Positions 7,014 to 15,507 of a stretch of DNA of 16,880 nucleotides are shown here, piece by piece. A program made the translations under genes and the position numbers. The notes under the pieces are model-generated. The model worked only from the letters and a program-made list of their open reading frames with translations. It did not search any database and was not told where the DNA came from. The stretch comes from Akkermansiaceae bacterium UBA6138 (GTDB lineage: Bacteria; Verrucomicrobiota; Verrucomicrobiia; Verrucomicrobiales; DEV007). The stretch's first letter is position 1. Each line of letters begins with the position of its first letter. The DNA is taken from positions 1 through 16,880 of the forward strand of contig DIVG01000085.1 of the NCBI GenBank assembly GCA_002422425.1, written 5' to 3'.

Positions 7014-8426
7014 ATGAGAGTTCTCTTTTATTGCATCGCCATCTCGGCTGTGGCTGCCCTCGGGGCGGCCGAGAAACCGAACGTCCTCTTCCTCCTCGCC
7101 GACGACCAGTGCTACGAGACGATCGCGGCCCTCGGGCACACCGACATCGACACGCCGAATCTTGATCGTCTGGTGCGGCGGGGGACGACCTTTACCCACG
7201 CCTACAACATGGGCTCGTGGAGCGGCGCGGTCTGCGTCGCAAGCCGGACTATGCTCATCACAGGACGCACCGTGTGGAGGGCCAATGAAATTTACGAAAC
7301 GACCGATCAGGAGCGCGAGGCGGGACGACTCTGGCCCCAGATGATGTCGCGGGCCGGATACGAAACCTATTTCACCGGGAAATGGCACATCCAAGCGAAG
7401 GCGGAAAAGGCCTTTGATGTCGTCAAAGACGTTCGCGGCGGCATGCCGAAGGATGCCCCGGCAGGATACAATCGCCCCCTCGCGGGAGAGCCCGATCCCT
7501 GGAGTCCGAGTGACCCGCAGTTTGGCGGATTCTGGGCCGGCGGCAAACACTGGAGCGAGGTCATCGGGGACAACACAGTCGGGTTTCTCGGCACGGCGGC
7601 AAAGTCGGAGAAACCTTTCTTCATGTACATCGCCTTCAACGCGCCTCATGATCCGCGTCAGTCACCGCAGGAGTATGTGGACCGCTACCCGCTTAATCGC
7701 ATCGCCGTGCCGGAGAGCTACCTCCCCGAATACCCTAACAAAGACACCATCGGTTGCGGTCCGGGGCTGCGAGATGAAAAGCTTGGCCCTTTTCCGCGGA
7801 CGGAACACGCCGTGAAAGTTCACCGGCAGGAGTACTATGCGATCATCACGCACATGGACACGCAGATCGGACGCATTCTCGATGCCCTCGAAGAATCGGG
7901 CGAGGCGGAGAACACCTGGATCTTTTTCACCGCCGATCACGGGCTTGCCGTCGGGCATCACGGGCTCTTCGGCAAGCAGAACATGTATGACCACAGCCTA
8001 CGTGTTCCCTTCGTCGTGAGCGGTCCCGGGGTGAAGACAGGGGCGAAGATCGACGCTCCGATCTACCTGCAGGACGTGATGGCGACGGCACTCGACATCG
8101 CCGGAGCAGCGAAGGAAGAGCAGGTCGAGTTTGCGAGCGTGCTGCCGCTTCTGGAAGGGAAAGGGGAGGGGCTCGACGCGGTCTACGGTGCCTATCTTGA
8201 TCTGCAACGCGCCGTGGTGCATGACGGGTGGAAACTGATTCTTTACCCGAAGGCGCAGGTCGCGAGACTCTATCATGTCGCCAAAGATCCCCTCGAGCTG
8301 AAGGATCTCGCCGATGATGCCGAGCAGGCGGAGCGGAAGAAGGCGCTCTTTGCGAAGTTGCGGGAGTTGCAGAAGGGCCTTGAAGACCCGCTCGATGTTG
8401 TTGCGGTATACCCGGAATTGAAATGA
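7014..8426 (+). CDS. Exported sulfatase 3 with CxAxR maturation motif
   Basis: The protein has 470 residues with a signal peptide to about residue 19 (MRVLFYCIAISAVAALGAA). The metal ligands D30-D31 (LLADDQ) and K123/H125 (GKWHIQ) are present. The maturation motif is C74-V-A-S-R78 (SGAVCVASRTMLITGR), with Ala where most sulfatases have Pro; the (C/S)x(P/A)xR consensus of radical-SAM maturases allows this. The late metal site is D308-H309 (TADHGLAVGHHGLFGKQNMYDH), as in choline-sulfatase-like and iduronate-type members, rather than the DN of its neighbours. It is therefore from a different subfamily than sulfatases 1, 2 and 4. Its TGA overlaps the upstream-most possible ATG of sulfatase 4 (ATGA), pointing to one transcript. 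Substrate unknown. Confidence 0.92.
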   Translation: MRVLFYCIAISAVAALGAAEKPNVLFLLADDQCYETIAALGHTDIDTPNLDRLVRRGTTFTHAYNMGSWSGAVCVASRTMLITGRTVWRANEIYETTDQEREAGRLWPQMMSRAGYETYFTGKWHIQAKAEKAFDVVKDVRGGMPKDAPAGYNRPLAGEPDPWSPSDPQFGGFWAGGKHWSEVIGDNTVGFLGTAAKSEKPFFMYIAFNAPHDPRQSPQEYVDRYPLNRIAVPESYLPEYPNKDTIGCGPGLRDEKLGPFPRTEHAVKVHRQEYYAIITHMDTQIGRILDALEESGEAENTWIFFTADHGLAVGHHGLFGKQNMYDHSLRVPFVVSGPGVKTGAKIDAPIYLQDVMATALDIAGAAKEEQVEFASVLPLLEGKGEGLDAVYGAYLDLQRAVVHDGWKLILYPKAQVARLYHVAKDPLELKDLADDAEQAERKKALFAKLRELQKGLEDPLDVVAVYPELK

Positions 8427-8448
8427 AGATTGTCTCTTTCAAAAACTC

Positions 8449-8518
8449 ATTCGCGAAGATTCGCGTTTCATTCGCGGCCATTCGCGTTCTCTCTTCCTCA
8501 ACGCGAATGAGTGCGAAT
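8449..8518 (+). repeat. Decamer repeat element, copy 3, with inverted units forming a hairpin
   Basis: Four direct units (ATTCGCGAAG, ATTCGCGTTT plus one extra C, ATTCGCGGCC, ATTCGCGTTC) are followed by an 11-base pyrimidine loop and two units in the opposite orientation. CATTCGCGTT (8479-8488) pairs perfectly over 10 bp with AACGCGAATG (8500-8509). It shares the GCGGCC/GCGTT order with copies 1 and 2 and sits between sulfatase 3 and the likely true start of sulfatase 4. Confidence 0.78.
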
Positions 8519-8530
8519 GGGGCTGGCGTG

Positions 8531-9862
8531 ATGGCTCTCTGTTTGCTGATCGCTTTCTCCCATCTCGCCAGTTCGACCACATCCGCAGCCGGCAAACCTA
8601 ACGTCATCGTGATCATGGCGGACGATCAGGGTAGCGTCGATCTTGGCTCCTACGGGGCGACGGACCTCGTGACTCCGCACACCGATGCGCTCGCCGCGCG
8701 GGGCGTTCGTTTCACTCAGTTCTATGCGGCGGCGCCGGTGTGCTCGCCTTCGCGTGCCGGTCTGCTGACGGGGCGCTGGCCCGTGCGGGCGGGGGTTCCG
8801 GGAAACTGTGCTTCCCAGCAGGGAGGAAAGGGGGCCTTGCCTCCGTCAGAGATCACCATGGCCGAAATGTTCAAGTCAGCAGGCTACGCCACCGCCCACA
8901 TCGGCAAGTGGCATATCGGCTACACCCCTGACACGCTCCCGCTCGCTCAGGGCTTTGACCATTCTTTCGGACACATGGGCGGATGCATCGACAATTTCTC
9001 GCACTTCTTTTACTGGAGCGGGCCAAACATCCATGACCTCTGGCGCAACGGAACCGAAGTCTATCACGATGGGGAATTTTTCCCCGATCTTATGGTGCGC
9101 GAGGCCTCGCAGTTCATGGAGGCGAATCGGGAGAAGCCCTTTTTCATCTACTACGCCCTCAACAGTCCGCACTATCCCTATCAGGGCGATGCGAAGTGGC
9201 TTGAGCATTTCAAGGATCTGCCCTACCCGAGGAACCTCTATGCCGCCTTCGTCGCCGCGCAGGACGAGCGGCTCGGTGACCTCTTTGTGAAGCTCGACGA
9301 ACTCGGCCTGCGCGGGAAAACGATCGTCGTTTTTCAAAGCGACAATGGTCACTCCACCGAAGAGCGCGCCCATTTCGGCGGCGGCAGCGCGGGTCCGTAT
9401 CGTGGAGCGAAGTTCAGTCTTTTTGAAGGCGGGATCCGGCTGCCTGCCATTATCTCGTGGCCGGGAAGCTTACCCGAAAACGGGGTCCGTGATCAGACGG
9501 CGCACTCGTGTGACTGGCTCCCGACCCTCGCCGCGCTGACCGGAGTCGGGGTCCCCGCCGTTCCCCTCGACGGACGCAGTCTTGTTCCCGTACTCCACGA
9601 TGCTGCGGCGGCTTCCCCGCACGATGGAAGCGCCCTGCACTGGCAGGTGGGAGAGGGCCCGAGGGCCGACTGGGCGGTGCGCGAAGGTGACTGGAAGCTC
9701 ATCGGTCGATCGCGCGACACATCGAAGGGCGGGGACAGCCCGATCGTGGAAATGCAGCTTTTCAATCTCGCGGAAGATCCCGCCGAGGCGAACGATCTCG
9801 GCGCGCAGTATCCCGAACAGATACGGTATCTGCGGGAACTGCACGAGAAACACCTCGACTAG
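8531..9862 (+). CDS. Exported sulfatase 4 (CxPxR type)
   Basis: From the preferred ATG the protein has 443 residues with a signal peptide (MALCLLIAFSHLASSTTSAA). Active-site elements: D31-D32 (IMADDQG), C71-S-P-S-R75 followed by AGLLTGRW, K126 and H128 (GKWHIG), NSPHYP, D271-N272 (QSDNG), and AKFSLFEGGIRLP for the substrate-loop lysine. The frame is also open from ATGs at 8423 (overlapping the stop of sulfatase 3, 479 residues) and 8507. The added 36 residues, including NSFAKIRVSFAAIRV, are the translated decamer repeat and would spoil the export signal, so I prefer 8531, which has GGGG upstream. The fold predicts sulfate-ester hydrolysis on a glycan outside the cytoplasm; the specificity is not readable. 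Expression is probably coupled to sulfatase 3. Confidence 0.92.
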   Translation: MALCLLIAFSHLASSTTSAAGKPNVIVIMADDQGSVDLGSYGATDLVTPHTDALAARGVRFTQFYAAAPVCSPSRAGLLTGRWPVRAGVPGNCASQQGGKGALPPSEITMAEMFKSAGYATAHIGKWHIGYTPDTLPLAQGFDHSFGHMGGCIDNFSHFFYWSGPNIHDLWRNGTEVYHDGEFFPDLMVREASQFMEANREKPFFIYYALNSPHYPYQGDAKWLEHFKDLPYPRNLYAAFVAAQDERLGDLFVKLDELGLRGKTIVVFQSDNGHSTEERAHFGGGSAGPYRGAKFSLFEGGIRLPAIISWPGSLPENGVRDQTAHSCDWLPTLAALTGVGVPAVPLDGRSLVPVLHDAAAASPHDGSALHWQVGEGPRADWAVREGDWKLIGRSRDTSKGGDSPIVEMQLFNLAEDPAEANDLGAQYPEQIRYLRELHEKHLD

Positions 9863-9899
9863 CCCGCTCGGTCTGATGCTAAATTCTCCCCACATCCCC

Positions 9900-11363
9900 A
9901 TGAAGAAATCCCCCCTCATCACGCGCTGCCTTCTCGTCGCATCGTTCGCGCTCACTGCCCCGATGCGTGCTGACGAGGCTCCACCGAACATCATCTACCT
10001 CATCTCCGACGACCACGCCTGGACGGACTACGGGTTTATGGGGCATCCGCAAATCGAGACGCCGCATCTCGACAAGCTCGCCTCGCGCAGCGCCCTTTTC
10101 TCCCGTGGATATGTGCCCACCGCGCTATGCCGCCCGGCCCTCGCCACTTTTGCAAACGGGCTCTACGCTCATCAGCACGGGGTTACCGGGAACGATCCCT
10201 CACCTCTGCCTGCTCCTCCCGCTGCGGCGGCACCCGGAGCGGGCGAAGCGAAAGCAAAAGGAAAAGGGAAGGGCAAAGGCCAACCCGAGTCGCCCGAATA
10301 CGCCGCCCTGCGCGAAAAGCTCATCGCGAAGATGGACGGGCCGCCCACGATCATGAAGCTGCTTGGGGAAAAGGGTTATGTTTGTCACCAGTCCGGCAAG
10401 TGGTGGGAGGGCACCACTGTCCGCGGCGGTTTCACCGAGGGGATGACCCGCGGCTTTCCGAACCCGGGAGGACGCCACGGCGACGAGGGGCTCAAGATCG
10501 GGCGCGAGGGCATGGAGCCCATCTTTGATTTCATCGACCGTTCGGTCGCGGCCGACAAGCCATTCTTTGTCTGGTATTTCCCCTTTATGCCGCATACCCC
10601 GCACACGCCGCCGCAGCGGCTCTTTGAGAAGTACAAGGCCAAGGGGATAGAGTCCGACCACGTCGCCCGCTATTATGCGATGGTCGAGTGGTTCGACGAG
10701 ACCGTCGGGCAGCTTCTCGACAAACTGGAGGAAAAGGGACTCACCGAAAAGACGCTCATCGTTTATTCGTCGGATAACGGCTGGATTCAGGATCCCGACG
10801 GTCAGGGGTATGCGCCGAAGTCCAAGCAGTCCGCCAACGAGGGCGGGACGCGCCAGCCCCTGCTTTTTTCGTGGCCGGGCACGATCGTGCCGGGTGACCG
10901 CCATGATCAGCTCTGCTCCACGGTCGATTTTGTCCCCACCTGCCTCGCCGCCGCCGGGGTGGAGATCCCGGAACATCTTCCCGGGATCAATCTGCTGCCC
11001 GTTTTGAAATCGGGCGAGCCGACTCCGCGCACGGAGGTTTTCGGGGAGACCTTCGCTCACGATGTCGCCGATATCGATGATCCTGAAGCGACCCTGCTTT
11101 ATCGTTGGGTCATTGAGGGTAAATGGAAACTACTCCTGACCTACGACGGGAAGCTGGGCCGCTATGCGAGCTCGCATCCCCGCACCGAGAAACGCCCCCA
11201 ACTGTTCGACCTTCTCGCCGATCCGCACGAGGAGAAAAATCTTGCCTCAGGGCATCCTGAAGTCGTCGCGCGTCTCGTCGCCCGTCTTGAGGACTGGTGG
11301 CCCGTGACAGAGCGCCAGGTTCTCACCGGATGGACGGAGGAGCCGGGGAAATGGAATGAATAG
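9900..11363 (+). CDS. Exported sulfatase-like protein 5 with divergent active site
   Basis: The protein has 487 residues with a signal peptide to about residue 24 (FALTAPMRADE). The fold is clearly sulfatase: D37-D38 (LISDDHAW), MPHTPHTPP, D292-N293 (YSSDNGW), NEGGTRQP and FVPTCLAAAG. Two positions differ. The maturation motif reads C77-R-P-A-L81 followed by ATFANGLY, so the Arg of CxPxR is Leu. GKWH reads GKWWEG (K167), so the catalytic His is Trp. I recall a PVC subfamily with C-R-P-S-L and GKWW, so this is probably an inherited variant rather than decay. Residues 101-128 form an Ala/Pro- then Gly/Lys-rich insert. Whether C77 becomes formylglycine is open. An ATG at 9876 would add eight residues, but the signal peptide favours 9900. 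It is the last gene of the sulfatase group, 37 bp after sulfatase 4. Confidence 0.88.
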   Translation: MKKSPLITRCLLVASFALTAPMRADEAPPNIIYLISDDHAWTDYGFMGHPQIETPHLDKLASRSALFSRGYVPTALCRPALATFANGLYAHQHGVTGNDPSPLPAPPAAAAPGAGEAKAKGKGKGKGQPESPEYAALREKLIAKMDGPPTIMKLLGEKGYVCHQSGKWWEGTTVRGGFTEGMTRGFPNPGGRHGDEGLKIGREGMEPIFDFIDRSVAADKPFFVWYFPFMPHTPHTPPQRLFEKYKAKGIESDHVARYYAMVEWFDETVGQLLDKLEEKGLTEKTLIVYSSDNGWIQDPDGQGYAPKSKQSANEGGTRQPLLFSWPGTIVPGDRHDQLCSTVDFVPTCLAAAGVEIPEHLPGINLLPVLKSGEPTPRTEVFGETFAHDVADIDDPEATLLYRWVIEGKWKLLLTYDGKLGRYASSHPRTEKRPQLFDLLADPHEEKNLASGHPEVVARLVARLEDWWPVTERQVLTGWTEEPGKWNE

Positions 11364-11377
11364 AATGATTTTTCATC

Positions 11378-11399
11378 GCAGGGGGGCGAGCCTTCCTGC
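11378..11399 (+). terminator. Hairpin after the sulfatase group
   Basis: GCAGGGGGG pairs with CCTTCCTGC across a CGAG tetraloop (9 bp, two of them G-U), starting 14 bases after the stop of sulfatase 5. It is followed by TCCTTTG rather than a real U-run, so it may end or attenuate the sulfatase transcript. Nothing else recognisable was found up to the next gene at 11507. Confidence 0.4.
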
Positions 11400-11506
11400 T
11401 CCTTTGAGCGACGGACTTCCCGGTTCCCGGGTCAGGTCGGACGCGGCTTCGTTACGCGGGACGAGTATCCCCTCACGAAACCGGTAAAGGCAAAGACTCC
11501 CCAGCC

Positions 11507-13951
11507 ATGAACAGAATCTTTCTCTTTCTTTTTCTTATGCGGGTCGCGGGGGCGGTCGCGGGGGCAGATCGTGTGCCGCTCGAATTTTTTGAGGCGAAGA
11601 TTCGCCCTGTCCTGATTGAGCATTGTTACGAATGTCATTCGGTGGAGTCGGGCAAGGCGAAAGGGGGACTGCGAGTTGATGATCGTGAGTCGCTCCTGCG
11701 CGGTGGCGATTCGGGTCCGGCGGTGGTTCCTGGAAAGCCGGGTGAAAGCCTTCTCCTCGGCGCGATACGTCACGATGACCCCGATGTCACGATGCCGCCG
11801 CAGAAGCCGCGGCTTTCTGATGCTATCCTGGTCGATGTCGCGACCTGGATAGCGAGCGGCGCCCGCGACCCTCGCGAACCGAAAACCGCCCCCGCCGGTT
11901 CGCCGGGCGGTGGTGCGCCCGGTTGGGAGGATCACTGGAGTTATCGGCCGCCCGTGACGGCGGCGACGCCGGTCGTGGATGACGCGGCCTGGGCGGAGAC
12001 GGCGGTCGATCGTTTTGTCTATGCCGCGTTAGAGGGTGCCGGTCTCTCACCATCGCCGGAAGCGGATCCGGCGACACTTTTGCGGCGGCTCAGTTTTGCC
12101 CTGACGGGGCTGCCGCCCTCGCCTGAAGAAGCAATCGCGTTCTCCCCTGACCAACTCGAATCCGTCGTCGATGAAATGCTCGCCTCAAAGGGGTTCGGGG
12201 TGCGCTGGGGGCGGCATTGGCTCGATGTCGCCCGCTATGCGGAGTCGAACGGGAAAGAAGCGAACGTCACTTATCCGCATGCCTGGCGGTATCGTGATTA
12301 TGTCATCGAAGCTTTCGCCGCGGACTTGCCTTATGACCGCTTTCTGAGGGAGCAAGTGGCGGGCGATCTTATCGAAGCACCCGATGAAAGCGCGCGCGCG
12401 CGGCTCCTTACGGCGACCGGATTTCTAGCGCTCGGGCCCAAGGGCCTTACTGAAAACAATCCGCTGCAGTTTGCGGCCGAATTGGCTGATGAGCAGATCG
12501 ACGCGTTTTCCCGGGCCATGCTCGCCAGTTCGATCGCCTGTGCGCGTTGTCACGATCACAAGTCCGATCCGTTCACTATGGGCGATTATTATGCGCTCGC
12601 CGGGATCTTCAAAAGCAGTGAGACTCGCTTCGGAACCTGGATCGACTCCGAAAGCAATAACGGCAGCCGCCTCATCCCTTTACCGTCGCTTCCCGGACAG
12701 GTCATTCCGAACAAGTCCCTGACAAAGTCTGAATTGGATGAGGTGAAAAGGAAGCTCGCCGCTCTCGAGGCGGAGGAAGCGGAAGGTAAAAGGGCTGCCG
12801 AATCCGCAAAGGCGGAGGGGCGTGACCGGCAGGCGGATTTCAATGAAATGCTTCGCGACGCTCTCCGGATTTACTGGTCGCGCGGCCCGCTTGTCGGTAA
12901 ACTTGAGACAGTCGACGAAGCGGGGAGGGCTCTCCCGCTTTGTATGGGAGTGGTCGAGGCGGGCGAAATGGTGGATTCACCCCGATACGAGCGCGGTGAT
13001 ATCCGTCATCCTGCCGGAATCGTTCGGCGCGGGGTGCCTGCGGTTTTTTCGCTTGAGAGCGAGGGTGAAGTTACGTCGAAGGCGAGCGGTCGTCTCGAGT
13101 TGGCCCGCTGGATCACTGACCCGCGGCATCCGCTGACGGCGCGTGTCATGGTAAATCGCATCTGGAGCCATCTCTTCGGTGAAGGCCTCGTCACGACAGT
13201 CGATAATTTCGGCCCCACCGGCGCAGTGCCAAGTCATCCCGAGCTGCTCGATTACCTCGCGATCCGTTTTCAGGAGAACGGCTGGTCGGTGAAAAAACTT
13301 GTCCGTGAGCTGGTCCTGACGAGGACCTACCGTCAGGCCTCAACGTGGAGGGAGGAGGCGTTTGCGAGGGACCCCGATAATCGTTTTCTGTGGCGTCATT
13401 CCAAGGAGCGTCTCGATGCCGAGGTCATTCGCGACGCGATGCTGGCGGTCTCGGGCGAGCTTGATCTTTCGCCCCGGCCGGGGTCGCTCGTGGCGGAGCT
13501 GACGAGCCAGTCGGTCGGCATTCTTGCGTTGAACAGGGACGTGCCCCACGACCTCGACGGTTCGCGGTATCGCTCGGTTTACCTGCCGGTGCTGCGCGAC
13601 CGGATGCCCGATATTCTGAGCCATTTTGACTTCGCTGAACCCAGTCTGGTTGTCGGACGGCGTGACACGACGAATGTGCCGTCACAGGCGCTTTACCTCA
13701 TGAACAGCGATTTCGTCCGTGCCCGCGCCGAGGGGCTCGCGAGCCGTTTGGGAAAACAGACATCCGATCCCGCGATGCAGATACACCTCGCATTTGAGAT
13801 CTGCTTTAACCGCTCGCCCGATGGCCATGAGCTGGAGCTGGCCAGGGATTATCTCGGTGGTGCCGATAACCCTGACACAAGTGCCTCAGAAATGCTCACC
13901 CGCTTTTGTCACGCTCTCCTTGCCAGTGCCGACTTCCGTGTCGCCGATTGA
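11507..13951 (+). CDS. PSCyt1-DUF1549-DUF1553 (PSD1) cytochrome-like exported protein
   Basis: The protein has 814 residues with a short signal peptide (MNRIFLFLFLMRVAGAVAGA). Residues about 24-118 form the planctomycete-type cytochrome c domain PSCyt1, with heme motif C40-Y-E-C43-H44 and a probable axial Met at M97 (VTMPPQKP). Residues about 165-375 are PSCyt2/DUF1549 (WGRHWLDVARYAES) and include a second CxxCH, C345-A-R-C348-H349 (ACARCHDHKSDPF). A charged, coiled-coil-like stretch follows (about 408-445, SELDEVKRKLAALEAEEAEGKRA), then PSD1/DUF1553 (about 520-790, MVNRIWSHLFGEGLVTTVDNFG and LVLTRTYRQAS). This family is very abundant in PVC bacteria and nearly always paired with a DUF1501 gene, as here (25 bp downstream). 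Its biochemical role is unproven; heme-linked oxidation of an extracellular substrate is a guess. It follows the sulfatases after 143 bp. Confidence 0.92.
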   Translation: MNRIFLFLFLMRVAGAVAGADRVPLEFFEAKIRPVLIEHCYECHSVESGKAKGGLRVDDRESLLRGGDSGPAVVPGKPGESLLLGAIRHDDPDVTMPPQKPRLSDAILVDVATWIASGARDPREPKTAPAGSPGGGAPGWEDHWSYRPPVTAATPVVDDAAWAETAVDRFVYAALEGAGLSPSPEADPATLLRRLSFALTGLPPSPEEAIAFSPDQLESVVDEMLASKGFGVRWGRHWLDVARYAESNGKEANVTYPHAWRYRDYVIEAFAADLPYDRFLREQVAGDLIEAPDESARARLLTATGFLALGPKGLTENNPLQFAAELADEQIDAFSRAMLASSIACARCHDHKSDPFTMGDYYALAGIFKSSETRFGTWIDSESNNGSRLIPLPSLPGQVIPNKSLTKSELDEVKRKLAALEAEEAEGKRAAESAKAEGRDRQADFNEMLRDALRIYWSRGPLVGKLETVDEAGRALPLCMGVVEAGEMVDSPRYERGDIRHPAGIVRRGVPAVFSLESEGEVTSKASGRLELARWITDPRHPLTARVMVNRIWSHLFGEGLVTTVDNFGPTGAVPSHPELLDYLAIRFQENGWSVKKLVRELVLTRTYRQASTWREEAFARDPDNRFLWRHSKERLDAEVIRDAMLAVSGELDLSPRPGSLVAELTSQSVGILALNRDVPHDLDGSRYRSVYLPVLRDRMPDILSHFDFAEPSLVVGRRDTTNVPSQALYLMNSDFVRARAEGLASRLGKQTSDPAMQIHLAFEICFNRSPDGHELELARDYLGGADNPDTSASEMLTRFCHALLASADFRVAD

Positions 13952-13976
13952 TTCCGACTTCATCAGACTCCCAATC

Positions 13977-15392
<1,416 letters not shown>

Positions 15393-15439
15393 GGTTGGTT
15401 TCCAGCCCATGCCTCGCGGCGGGGTGTTCATCGCCGTCT

Positions 15440-15451
15440 GCGGTTAACCGC
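15440..15451. promoter_or_regulatory. 12-bp perfect palindrome, possible operator
   Basis: GCGGTTAACCGC is a perfect dyad in the 115-bp gap between the DUF1501 gene and the following gene, 56 bp before the latter's ATG. It could be a binding site for a dimeric regulator. Its stem is too short to be a good terminator. There is no independent support. Confidence 0.25.
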
Positions 15452-15507
15452 CCGATCACGTGTTTCCTTTCGCAAACATCACCCAGTCCCCTCGCGGCTT
15501 ATCGACG

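Noticed and set aside
7927..8616. Long antisense open frame (229 codons) across sulfatases 3 and 4
   Set aside because: Arg/Ser/Pro-rich translation with no domain, opposite two strong genes: a shadow typical of G+C-rich DNA.
9582..9899. Upstream extension of the sulfatase 5 frame
   Set aside because: It runs inside sulfatase 4 in another frame; the signal peptide begins at 9900.
10200..11060. Antisense frame of 286 codons inside sulfatase 5
   Set aside because: No recognisable motif, and it lies entirely opposite a well-supported gene; codon structure follows the sulfatase strand.
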